Assembly: GCA_945893045.1 (NCBI GenBank)
Contig: CAMDEA010000046.1
Location: forward strand, 1 to 48,248
DNA length: 48,248 bases
Direction: 5' to 3'
Origin: Planctomyces sp. SH-PL62
GTDB taxonomy: Bacteria > Planctomycetota > Planctomycetia > Planctomycetales > Planctomycetaceae
How positions within the stretch are numbered: the stretch's first letter is position 1; every line of letters begins with the position of its first letter. Below, piece after piece: positions 16,186-24,073 of the stretch. The notes beneath the pieces are model-generated. The model made no database searches. It was not told where the DNA came from and saw nothing but the letters and a program-made list of their open reading frames with translations. Made by a program: the position numbers and the translations under genes.

Positions 16186-16230
16186 CAAAAAAGAAAGCCC
16201 CCGCTGACACAAGCGGTCAACGGGGGCTTC
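16186..16230 (-). terminator. Rho-independent terminator downstream of tRNA-Ala
   Basis: On the minus strand a stem AAGCCCCCG / CGGGGGCTT (16195-16229) is followed by TTCTTTTTT (16186-16192), immediately after the tRNA 3' end. A classical GC stem plus U-run. Confidence 0.85.
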
Positions 16231-16232
16231 CG

Positions 16233-16307
<75 letters not shown>

Positions 16308-16713
16308 GGGGAGATTTGACTGAGACCCCAAGAGCGACCAATTCCACGGGTTGCGGAGTGGGTTGGCTCTCGCCGAACGATTTCTCGATATCGGCAGTTT
16401 TCGTTCGTGGGACCAGACTTGCGTTCCAACAAAATCCTTGGCTGTGGAAAGCGGGCGGACGATAGCGGTTCGTTTGGAAACGTGTCAAGCAGTTGTCCGG
16501 GGCGATGAACCATCAACAGCGCGATGAATAGCGACGACAATGTTTACTCGGTCTTGGTGCTGAGATCGCCGTTGAACTCGCGGCATTTTTCATCGTTGGA
16601 AATCTTGCAGAGTTCGTTAGTATCCCGCCGCGCTCACGTCAGGTCGGTCACGTCCACGGAAATGTTTGGGATCAGTTTCGTCGTCCCAATCGCTCGCACT
16701 TGAAGGATGCAAT
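16308..16713. other. Leader region between tRNA-Ala and the molybdoenzyme gene
   Basis: About 400 bases without a gene, between divergently transcribed units. It holds the candidate tRNA promoter (below) and, near 16701-16707, the ribosome-binding site GAAGGA of the plus-strand gene. No inverted repeat was found here. Confidence 0.6.
16459..16488 (-). promoter_or_regulatory. Candidate sigma-70-type promoter toward tRNA-Ala
   Basis: On the minus strand, TTGACA (16483-16488), an 18-base spacer, and TATCGT (16459-16464). It points to the tRNA gene about 145 bases downstream. Perfect -35, imperfect -10; planctomycete promoter rules are not well known, so this is tentative. Confidence 0.45.
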
Positions 16714-19383
16714 GTGCCGCCTCGCACACTGGAGCACACCGGGCTTCTGGAAGATCTTGGTGAACTGCCGCGGTTCCTCCGAGGGAACATCGAGGGCGAA
16801 GCTCGCTATGCCTGTTCGTTCTGCGGAGTCGGGGACTCGGTTCAATTGACGGTCGATGATCGGCGCGTTGATCAGGCACTGCCGCAAGGGCGCGGAGTTC
16901 TCAAAGTGGAGTCGAGTGCGGGGCGACGAGAATACGTCGCCGAAATCCGCGACGGTCGGTGGCTCGACTTGGAGTTGAATGGTCAACCGCGACTGACGGT
17001 GCCGCTGCTGAGCGGTCGCTGGGAATCGGACTCCGGCTCGCGAGACATCGTCGCGAGCGCTGTCACCGAATCCTTGGAACCTGGAGTGCAACGCTGGGCG
17101 TTGGCGATGGCCAGGGGTTCGACGCAGCGGACGCGGCTCGGTGAGGGGCTGCCGACTCTTGGTTGTCTCAAGTTACGGACATCGATGGGACGGCAAAGTC
17201 CCGTGTTTCCCATTCACGCCGAACCGAGCAGCCGTGGCGAATCGGGGACGCGCGATGCGCTCACCTATCAAGCGGCGATCGGGCGCTTCGCGGATTTGCT
17301 GCTCAAGCATCGGCCGCCGCATGGTCGCACGCTGATCTATGCCTGCGGGCAGATTGACTACTTCACGATCTTTGCGTTTCAAGAAGTCTTTCGGCTGTTG
17401 GGCATCCGCAATCTGGCCGGGAATGCCGAGCACTGTCTCAACGCCGGTGCCGTGCATAACGAGCTGCTGACCGGGCAAGAAGGGCCGTTCCTGACCATTG
17501 ACCAGGGACTCAACGGACCGAATCGGTTTTACTTACTGAATGGCTGGAACGGTTTGATCTCGCATCCTCCGGTGTTTGCGGAGCTTTACAAGCGGCCCCA
17601 TCTGACGGGCTACCTTGTCGAAGTGATCGAGTCGGAAACGGCTCGTGCGTTTGTCAAACGCTGCGGTGAAGAACGACTGTTGCTGGTGCGACCGGGTTCC
17701 GATCCGCATCTCGCATTGGCGGTTGCTCACGAGGTGTTGACCCAGTTTCCCTGGGCCATCGAGCAGCGGTTTCTCGATCGCTTCGCCGATCGAGAGTCGT
17801 TCGATCGCTACCGCGCCTTGGCGGCGTCCGAGACATTCGACCCCGCGCGCACGGCCGAGCGGATCGCTCCGGAACCGGCATTGGCCAAGCGGTTGTTGAA
17901 CGGGATTCGGGACATCGCCGCGCAGCTTGTGAGGCCGGGGGTGGTGCCGATCAACATTCCGTCCGTCGGGTTGTCGCAGACGAAAGGGGTCGTCGCGCAC
18001 TGCTTGTGGGGCAGTCTGCTGGCGATGGTCGGCAAGTATGGACTGCACGCGGACGGGACTCCGGCCGGAGGGACCGTTCGCATTCCCGGTCAGATTAATG
18101 CGCAGACCGAAGTGCAGGGACTCTCGCGCAATTACTTCATGGGTCGCGTGCGATGCACGCCGGAGAACGCGGCCGAGGTCGCGCGACGTATGAGCTTGCC
18201 GGAGAACGCCTATCAAGCCGCCGTCGCCGATACGCCGCGAGCGGCGCTCGATTACTCCGATCCGTCGGATGTCCCCGAACTCTTCGTTTGTTTCGGAACG
18301 CAGTTTGAAAGCAACATGCTGGGCCGAGTCCGTTGGATCGACAAGCTTAAGGCGGCGAATACGAAACTGGTGGTCGTGGACCCGATCCCTGATCCGTTTA
18401 CGGTCGAGAATGCCGAGTTGATCATCCCATCCCCTCCACATGTGGCCGCGGCCAAGCTCTATCAAAACGGTGAATGGCGTCTGAGCTTGTCGTCGCCTCA
18501 GAAACAACGAACTCCCGAAACGCGAACCGACGCCACCATTGTGTATGACGTGATGGCCGAGATCTCGCAGCGACTGCGACACGATGCCGACTTGCGGCAA
18601 CAGTGGCCTGAACTTGGCCGCTTGTCGGACTCTGGCTATCTGCGACAGCGATTCGAGCCAGCCGAATCGGGTGGTGGCCTTGATCGGCTGGATGGCGAGG
18701 TCAGCCGGCCGCAGTTGTGGGCACGGATTCAAGACTACATGACCGGCTCAACATCGTCGGGCGACCTCGGCCCGTTGTATTGCCGGCCGGAGCACGCCGA
18801 CGGGCGGCCCATCACTTGGGACGATCTGATTCAGCAGGGCGAGATCATTTACGGCGGCGTCGGCACGACGCGATATCGGTTGGACTACGACGATCCGACG
18901 CATGTGCCGTTTCGCGACATCTGGCGGCGTCCCGGCCGGTTCAAATTCTTTGTCCCGACCGAAGCGGATTTGTCACTCGCCGAGGGACTCATTCTCGATT
19001 CGGGACGTTCCACGCTCAGCGAAGACAAGAAGCGGATTCACTTCGCCGTCGCGACGTTCAACTCCGGCAAGGCGACGACCGCCGTGGATCTGCCGGACGA
19101 GAATCCGTTGTATGTCTCGCTGAGTCTCGCCGCCGAACTCGGTCTGAGCGCGGGGGATCATGTGCGTGTGACCGGCGTCGAAACTCAAGCCTCCCTCGTA
19201 TTGCCGGTCATCCCGACATCGCGATTGCGTGGCCGAACGCTCTACATCAGCTTCCACAAGTGCAAAGCCGAGATCGAGCAGGGCCGCTATTTGAACGACC
19301 TGACGTCGCATCTCGGCCGTTGTCCGTACACAGCCCAATCGAACTTCAAACTGACCCGTGTGACGTTGGAGAAGGTGACGTGA
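16714..19383 (+). CDS. Molybdopterin-dependent oxidoreductase, Fe-S motif incomplete
   Basis: 889 residues from a GTG at 16714 with GAAGGA five to six bases upstream; a TTG at 16666 is also in frame. Fits the bis-MGD (formate dehydrogenase/nitrate reductase, COG0243-type) fold: N-terminal YACSFCGVGDSV, cofactor-binding IYACGQIDYFTIFAFQEVFR and LAGNAEHCLNAGAVHNE, SRNYFMGRVR, a Rossmann-like VVVDPIPDPFTVENAELIIP, and a C-terminal barrel (ATFNSGKATT, GDHVRVTG). In relatives the first motif reads C-x2-C-x3-C; here only two Cys remain (residues 34 and 37, with Asp at 41), and no fourth Cys is apparent, so a [4Fe-4S] cluster is doubtful. Cys241 (AEHC) is a candidate Mo ligand. No signal peptide: cytoplasmic. 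Followed by a regulator, a NarK transporter and a sensor kinase on the same strand, suggesting nitrate or formate metabolism; substrate unproven. Confidence 0.82.
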   Translation: MPPRTLEHTGLLEDLGELPRFLRGNIEGEARYACSFCGVGDSVQLTVDDRRVDQALPQGRGVLKVESSAGRREYVAEIRDGRWLDLELNGQPRLTVPLLSGRWESDSGSRDIVASAVTESLEPGVQRWALAMARGSTQRTRLGEGLPTLGCLKLRTSMGRQSPVFPIHAEPSSRGESGTRDALTYQAAIGRFADLLLKHRPPHGRTLIYACGQIDYFTIFAFQEVFRLLGIRNLAGNAEHCLNAGAVHNELLTGQEGPFLTIDQGLNGPNRFYLLNGWNGLISHPPVFAELYKRPHLTGYLVEVIESETARAFVKRCGEERLLLVRPGSDPHLALAVAHEVLTQFPWAIEQRFLDRFADRESFDRYRALAASETFDPARTAERIAPEPALAKRLLNGIRDIAAQLVRPGVVPINIPSVGLSQTKGVVAHCLWGSLLAMVGKYGLHADGTPAGGTVRIPGQINAQTEVQGLSRNYFMGRVRCTPENAAEVARRMSLPENAYQAAVADTPRAALDYSDPSDVPELFVCFGTQFESNMLGRVRWIDKLKAANTKLVVVDPIPDPFTVENAELIIPSPPHVAAAKLYQNGEWRLSLSSPQKQRTPETRTDATIVYDVMAEISQRLRHDADLRQQWPELGRLSDSGYLRQRFEPAESGGGLDRLDGEVSRPQLWARIQDYMTGSTSSGDLGPLYCRPEHADGRPITWDDLIQQGEIIYGGVGTTRYRLDYDDPTHVPFRDIWRRPGRFKFFVPTEADLSLAEGLILDSGRSTLSEDKKRIHFAVATFNSGKATTAVDLPDENPLYVSLSLAAELGLSAGDHVRVTGVETQASLVLPVIPTSRLRGRTLYISFHKCKAEIEQGRYLNDLTSHLGRCPYTAQSNFKLTRVTLEKVT

Positions 19384-19453
19384 GATTTTCGATTGATGAT
19401 TTTTGATTTTCGATTGAACGGCAATCGTAAATCTCAAATCTCAAATCTCAAAT
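19383..19453. repeat. AT-rich element (ATCGAAAATC/CAAATCT type)
   Basis: Left part GATTTTCGATTGATGATTTT and right part with three CAAATCT-like direct repeats flank a small stem CGATTG/CAATCG (19411-19416, 19422-19427). Composition differs sharply from the GC-rich surroundings. Related tracts occur at 23981-24055 and 26201-26233. Confidence 0.65.
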
Positions 19454-19466
19454 TGGAGAGCAATTC

Positions 19467-20384
19467 ATGATTCACTTACCGGACAAGCACCGCATTCTCG
19501 TGGTTGATGACGAGCCGGATGTCTTCACGCTGACTCGGCTGAGTCTGCGACAGGTGCAGTATCGCGGTCGGGGTGTGGAACTCGTGCAAGCCACCAGTGG
19601 GGCCGCGTGCGTCGCCGACTTGCAGGCTCACCCGGAGACGTCGGTCATCCTGCTCGATGTCGTGATGGAATCCGAGCATGCCGGACTCGATGCGTGCCGC
19701 GCGATTCGCGAGCAACTCAGCAACAAGCTGGTGCGCATTCTGCTCAGGACAGGCCAGCCGGGAACGGCACCGGAGAAACAAGCGATCGACGAGTACGACA
19801 TCGACGGCTACCTGCTGAAGACCGAGTTGACCACGACCCGTCTGTACGCGGCGGTTCGTACTGCGATCAAAGCTCACGAAGAATTGGTGGAACTCGAACG
19901 CCATCGCACGTTGTTGAAGTACGTGCTGGATTGCGCGAGCGAAGTGCATTCGTTTGACGGTATCGAGCTGGCGTTGCGAAAGACGCTCGCCGCCGCAGCC
20001 GATCTGACCGAGGCCAAACTCGCCGTGTTGTCTTTGGAAACGTTTGCCAGCCAAGGTGATCCCATCCGGTTTCTGTTGAACTCGACGCCCGGCGGTGCGG
20101 ATGAGGCAGCGGCTCAGGCGCTCGCGCAACGTGTGCAGGCTGATCCGCAAGCACACTCGGCAGTGCAGGCGACGCGGTGGGCCGAAGGACTGTTGATTCC
20201 GCTGCGGCTGCATCGCGAGCTAGGTCACGGCTGGATCTACGTGCAAGGGGACCGAATCGATCACATCGTCGAGCAAGTCTTGCCCGTTCTAGCCGCTCAT
20301 GCCGCCAATGCACTGTATGCAGTCGTCGCTCAGCGCCTGCTCGAAGACCGCGAGGAACCGTTCTACTCGTCGATCGGTGTGTGA
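19467..20384 (+). CDS. Response regulator with DUF3369-type output domain
   Basis: 305 residues. A canonical receiver domain occupies residues 1-140: acidic pair Asp14-Asp15 (ILVVDDEPD), phospho-acceptor Asp64 (ILLDVVM), conserved Thr (LLRTGQPG) and Lys118 (GYLLKTEL). The following region (EYDIDGYLLKTELTTTRLYA, then a GAF-like part to the C-terminus) matches the DUF3369 layout of regulators that lack a DNA-binding domain. Output would be by protein contact rather than by transcription. The histidine kinase two genes downstream (22050) is the likely partner. Spacing from the molybdoenzyme gene is 83 bases, occupied by an AT-rich repeat. Confidence 0.9.
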   Translation: MIHLPDKHRILVVDDEPDVFTLTRLSLRQVQYRGRGVELVQATSGAACVADLQAHPETSVILLDVVMESEHAGLDACRAIREQLSNKLVRILLRTGQPGTAPEKQAIDEYDIDGYLLKTELTTTRLYAAVRTAIKAHEELVELERHRTLLKYVLDCASEVHSFDGIELALRKTLAAAADLTEAKLAVLSLETFASQGDPIRFLLNSTPGGADEAAAQALAQRVQADPQAHSAVQATRWAEGLLIPLRLHRELGHGWIYVQGDRIDHIVEQVLPVLAAHAANALYAVVAQRLLEDREEPFYSSIGV

Positions 20385-20431
20385 GCTTGGGGGCGGGCGT
20401 TCAATTATCAAATCTGATGCGATTGAAAAAA

Positions 20432-20509
20432 GGCGAGCGGGGCGGTGTCAGCCCCCCGGTTTTTGCGCAACTCACAGATCACCGGGGGGCTGACGCCGCC
20501 CCGCTCGCC
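20432..20509. repeat. Palindromic element (GGCGAGCGGGGCGG family)
   Basis: Arms 20432-20460 and 20481-20509, 29 bases with one mismatch, 20-base centre. Arm core GGGGC/GCCCC. Shares its arm with the in-frame copy at 45635-45700 and half of it with 30361-30379. Confidence 0.95.
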
Positions 20510-20529
20510 AAAACTCGAATGGAAGAACG

Positions 20530-22017
20530 ATGAATGAACGATCGCAGGCGCGCATGGCGCTGATCATGACAACGCTGGCGTTCGGCGTCTGTTTTGCCGC
20601 GTGGTTGCTGTATGGCGTGCTGTTGACCTATGTCGTCAGTGAGCAGCTCTTCGCATTCACTCGCTCGGAGATGGGCTGGTTGCTGGGCATTCCCGTGCTG
20701 ACCGGATCGTTGTTTCGATTGCCAGTGGGCGTCTTGGCCGATCGGTTTGGCGGGCGAGCCGTCCTGGCGGGTCTGATGTTGCTCGCGGCGGTGCCGATGT
20801 ACTGTGTCTCGCTGGCCAACGGATTCTGGGGCTTCGTGGCGGCTGGTCTGGGTTTTGGAATTGTCGGAGCGAGCTTTGCCGCCGGCGTGGCTTACATCTC
20901 GGCGTGGTATCCCCCTTCGCGAATCGGCACAGCGTTGGGAATCTTCGGCACGGGAAACGTCGGTTCCGCTGTCACCGGGAGTTTTGGCCCGCTCCTGTTG
21001 CAATGGCTGACGGAACGGGGCAACCAGCCGGAAGGTTGGCGAACGTTGCCAAAGTTGTACGCGGCCGCGCTGGTGGTCACCGCGATTGTGTTCGCATTGA
21101 TGGTCCGCACTCGCACGCCGAACGCGACCGCGTCACTCACATTGCTGCAACGACTGGGGCCGTTGCGAAGCATTCGCGTGTGGCGGTTCGGCTTCTATTA
21201 CTTCTTGCTGTTCGGTGGATTCGTGGCTTTGACGCAGTGGCTGATTCCGTATTACGTCAATGTCTATCAATCGTCGGTGGTGTCGGCCGGATTGCTGACG
21301 TCGTTCTTCAGCGTCCCCTCCAGTTTGATCCGAGCATTGGGAGGCTGGATGTCCGACCGCTGGGGAGCTCGGACGATGATGTATTGGGTGCTGACCATCA
21401 CCGCGATCGGCTGCGGTCTGTTGTCGGTGCCCCGTCTGTCGATCGAGACTCCAGGCGAAGGGATCATGGCCACGGCCGCTGGAACCGTGAGTCGCGTCAC
21501 CGACGAGATCATCGTCATCGACCAGCAGGAATACTCACTGCGTTCGCGTCCCGCCGATGCCTCATCCGGCACCAAAGATGCCTTTCTGCCATTGCCCGTG
21601 ATGCGTCAATGGCAAGCGCCGGTTGTCGAACTGGGGCAGAAAGTTCAGCGGCGGCAATTAGTGGCTCGCGGGGTGACGCACATTTTCTTTCAAGCCAATG
21701 TCACGATCTTCACCGTGTTGCTGTTCGTCGTCGGCACGGCGATGGGCATTGGCATGGCGGCGGTCTTCAAGCACATTCCCGCGTACTTTCCCAACGCCGT
21801 CGGCATGACCGGCGGCATCGTGGGTGTGATCGGCGGACTGGGAGGCATGGTCTGTCCGATCTTGTTTGGTTATCTCCTCAACCTGTCCGGCCTGTGGACT
21901 TCGTGCTGGATATTTCTCGGAATCACTTCTGTGGCGTGCCTGGTGTGGATGCACCTGGTGGTTCAACGAATGCTGGCGGAGCAATCGCCGCACCTCGCGC
22001 AGCGCATCGACAAGTAA
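20530..22017 (+). CDS. NarK-type nitrate/nitrite transporter with inserted beta domain
   Basis: 495 residues; MFS transporter of the nitrate/nitrite porter family, inner membrane. Nitrate-signature loops are visible: GTGNVG (residues 140-145) and TGGIVGVIGGLGG (427-439). The two substrate-binding arginines expected in TM2 and TM8 are present at Arg63 (SLFRLPVG) and Arg268 (SLIRALGGW). Normal NarK proteins have short loops; here an approximately 80-residue soluble segment (about 305-385, GTVSRVTDEIIVID ... VVELGQKVQRRQLVARG) sits between two helices of the C-terminal half and resembles a barrel-sandwich (lipoyl-like) fold. Starts 20 bases after the palindrome 20432-20509. Transport of nitrate/nitrite fits the molybdoenzyme upstream. 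Confidence 0.9.
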   Translation: MNERSQARMALIMTTLAFGVCFAAWLLYGVLLTYVVSEQLFAFTRSEMGWLLGIPVLTGSLFRLPVGVLADRFGGRAVLAGLMLLAAVPMYCVSLANGFWGFVAAGLGFGIVGASFAAGVAYISAWYPPSRIGTALGIFGTGNVGSAVTGSFGPLLLQWLTERGNQPEGWRTLPKLYAAALVVTAIVFALMVRTRTPNATASLTLLQRLGPLRSIRVWRFGFYYFLLFGGFVALTQWLIPYYVNVYQSSVVSAGLLTSFFSVPSSLIRALGGWMSDRWGARTMMYWVLTITAIGCGLLSVPRLSIETPGEGIMATAAGTVSRVTDEIIVIDQQEYSLRSRPADASSGTKDAFLPLPVMRQWQAPVVELGQKVQRRQLVARGVTHIFFQANVTIFTVLLFVVGTAMGIGMAAVFKHIPAYFPNAVGMTGGIVGVIGGLGGMVCPILFGYLLNLSGLWTSCWIFLGITSVACLVWMHLVVQRMLAEQSPHLAQRIDK

Positions 22018-22049
22018 GTCGGGGTGGAAATAGGACATTGGAAACTGCC

Positions 22050-23252
22050 ATGAACGTGATTCCGCTGCTGAAGCAACTGCCCTTCTTTGCGGACCTGTCG
22101 GACGACCTGTTGGGCCAGGTCGTCGCGACCGGCCGGACGCGAATGCTGTCGGCGGGGGAGTTCGTCTTTCACAAAGGCGATCCGCCGGACGGCTTGTATG
22201 TGCTGCTGGATGGTCGGGTGCGTGTTTTTCTGACCGACGATCAAGGGCAGCACGATGTCGAGTTGGCGACCCTCTCTACCGGCAGCCTGTTCGGTGAGAT
22301 GGCGTTGCTCGACGGCGAACCCCGTTCGGCGAACGTCGCCTGTGTGGAGCCGTCCCGTTGCCTGTGGCTGTCTCGCGAAGAATTCCTGGAACTGCTCCGT
22401 TCATCGAGCGGTCTGCTCGAATCCTTGTTGGCCGATCTCTCGCGCCGCGTTCGTGGCACGCAAGAAAAGTTCTATTGGGAGATGCTTCGCCGGCAGCGTC
22501 TGCAAAGCGACATGGAGTTGGAGCGGCATCGCGCCCTCTCAAGTTTGGTGGCGGGAGTGGCACATGAGGTCAACACGCCGCTGGGGATCGTGAACTCAGC
22601 GGCGGATCTGTTGGGAGTGCTCGTCCAAGAGATCACGACATCGGCTGACAACACTCCTGGCTTGCAGTTGTTGTGCGACGACCTGCGAGAATCGGCCGCG
22701 CTGGTGCAGGGCAACATCGCGCGAGCCAGCACGCTGATCCAACGCTTCAAAACGCTGTCGTCACAGCAGGTGTCCGAGGCTCGGCAGCGAGTCCATCTTC
22801 CGAACTGCGTGCAGGACACGCTCAGTCTATATTCCATTCAAGGCCGCCGAGCGGGAATCGAAGTCGTGTTCCAGTCGCGACTCAGCGGCCCACCGGACTG
22901 GGACGGCTATCCGGGCTATCTGTCGCAGGTGCTGCTGAACTTGCTGACGAACGCCGAGCGTTACGCCTATCCGCCCGGAACCGGAGGCCGCGTCGAAGTG
23001 GAGCTGAGCGATCACGGCACCAATGACACTCGACGCTTCGACCTCGTCGTCCGCGACTTCGGCCGCGGCATCCCGATGGAATTGCAGTCGCGCGTCTTCG
23101 AACCGTTCTTCACCACAGGCCGAGACCAAGGAGGCACGGGGCTGGGTCTGGCGATCGTCTACAACCTGATCCACGATTCCATGCACGGCCAGATCGAACT
23201 GACATCGCGCCCGGGCCTGACCGAGTTTCATGTCGAGCTGCCAACCAACTGA
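22050..23252 (+). CDS. Cyclic-nucleotide-binding sensor histidine kinase
   Basis: 400 residues from the ATG at 22050. Residues 1-125 form a cNMP-binding domain (LLKQLPFFADLSDDLLGQVV, LSAGEFVFHKGDPPDGLYVL, the GEMALLDGEPRSANV phosphate-binding cassette). A short coiled linker leads to a HisKA domain with the phospho-acceptor His172 (AGVAHEVNTPLGIV) and a HATPase domain with the N box (LLNLLTNAERY), G1 (RDFGRGIP), F box (FEPFFTTG) and G2 (GGTGLGLAIVYNL). No transmembrane segment: cytoplasmic sensor. The cNMP domain may sense a nucleotide or, as in Crp/Fnr relatives, another signal. The receiver protein at 19467 is the probable partner; the NarK gene lies between them. Confidence 0.93.
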   Translation: MNVIPLLKQLPFFADLSDDLLGQVVATGRTRMLSAGEFVFHKGDPPDGLYVLLDGRVRVFLTDDQGQHDVELATLSTGSLFGEMALLDGEPRSANVACVEPSRCLWLSREEFLELLRSSSGLLESLLADLSRRVRGTQEKFYWEMLRRQRLQSDMELERHRALSSLVAGVAHEVNTPLGIVNSAADLLGVLVQEITTSADNTPGLQLLCDDLRESAALVQGNIARASTLIQRFKTLSSQQVSEARQRVHLPNCVQDTLSLYSIQGRRAGIEVVFQSRLSGPPDWDGYPGYLSQVLLNLLTNAERYAYPPGTGGRVEVELSDHGTNDTRRFDLVVRDFGRGIPMELQSRVFEPFFTTGRDQGGTGLGLAIVYNLIHDSMHGQIELTSRPGLTEFHVELPTN

Positions 23253-23273
23253 AGCGATTGCACGCGATCGCTC

Positions 23274-23323
23274 GTAGTGACCCGATTGATCGGGGCGGCC
23301 TCGACCTCCCAAATGGGGTCACT
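23274..23323 (+). repeat. REP-like hairpin with GTAG foot
   Basis: GTAG (23274-23277), three bases, then the hairpin CCCGAT-TG-ATCGGG (23281-23294). A partial mirrored arm, AGTGACCC (23276-23283) against GGGTCACT (23316-23323), is also present. Lies after the kinase gene. Confidence 0.7.
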
Positions 23324-23413
23324 GCCAGCAAAAGAGCGCGGCCAAATTAGGAACGGAGCTTCCGTGCCCATTCCGGTCGTGCTACTTTCCGCCGCGACTG
23401 ATTCGAGGAAGAC

Positions 23414-23968
23414 ATGCGATTGCCCGGCCGCCATTTGATGACTCTGTTGCTGATCGCCGTGATGGCGATTCCAGCGATGTCGTCGCCTGCGCTGCGGCAC
23501 AGTCATGCGGACGGTGACCAGTCGCATCAGCATGGAACCGCATCGGGTGAGCGTCACGCGCATGTCCCCGGACATTCCCATTCGCCGCGACATCATCACT
23601 CTGCGGATGCGGCACAGACCAAGCACACTCACGACGACCGCGCGAGTCATTCGCCACAGTCGCCCGATGAGCATCAGCATGTGTTCTGGTTTGGTTTCCA
23701 GACTTCGCTTCCGCTGCCCACGCCGGAGCGTTCGGATTCGCCACGGCCGACGGCGAGCACGGATCAATGGGTGCCACTGATTTCCGAAGTCACTCTGCCG
23801 GATGCTTCCCTAGTTGGATCGCACATTCCAGAGGCAGATCTTCTCACGCCGACAGAGTTGACGCCGCGATTGCCGGCTCGCTCGGAGGTGCGCCCACGGC
23901 AACGATCTGCTGTGGCATTGCTGTGTGACACTGCGCGCCGCGAGCGCTCCGGTGTCCTCGTCATCTAG
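23414..23968 (+). CDS. Secreted histidine-rich protein, probable metal-binding
   Basis: 184 residues; ATG at 23414 after GAGGAA. Signal peptide (LMTLLLIAVMAIPAMSSPA) then a strongly His-rich region (residues about 29-95; HSHADGDQSHQHG, RHAHVPGHSHSPRHHHS, KHTHDD), with 18 His in the whole protein. Such tracts bind Zn, Ni, Cu or Co in the periplasm and often precede metal-efflux pumps. The C-terminal part is Pro/Thr/Arg-rich without a known domain. It is the first gene of the efflux block; the adaptor begins 105 bases later. Confidence 0.82.
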   Translation: MRLPGRHLMTLLLIAVMAIPAMSSPALRHSHADGDQSHQHGTASGERHAHVPGHSHSPRHHHSADAAQTKHTHDDRASHSPQSPDEHQHVFWFGFQTSLPLPTPERSDSPRPTASTDQWVPLISEVTLPDASLVGSHIPEADLLTPTELTPRLPARSEVRPRQRSAVALLCDTARRERSGVLVI

Positions 23969-23980
23969 TTTTCGATGGAT

Positions 23981-24055
23981 GATTTGTGATTTTCGATTGA
24001 ACCGCAGGCGACTGCCTGGCAGCACAATCGAAAATTGAAAATCGAAAATCAAAAT
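23981..24055. repeat. AT-rich inverted element
   Basis: GATTTTCGATTG (23988-23999) is mirrored by CAATCGAAAATT (24025-24036), followed by GAAAATCGAAAATCAAAATG (24037-24056). Inner part GCAGGCGACTGCCTGGCAG is a small second hairpin. Lies between the His-rich gene and the efflux adaptor. Confidence 0.7.
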
Positions 24056-24073
24056 GAGATGGCGAGGTGTCCC

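Noticed and set aside
16666..16713. TTG at 16666 as start of the molybdoenzyme
   Set aside because: The GTG at 16714 has a much better-placed GAAGGA, and the added residues show no family features.
20904..22049. Upstream extension of the histidine kinase gene by more than 380 codons
   Set aside because: The extension is the out-of-frame shadow of the NarK gene, is Arg/His-rich nonsense, and a good ATG at 22050 starts the cNMP domain.
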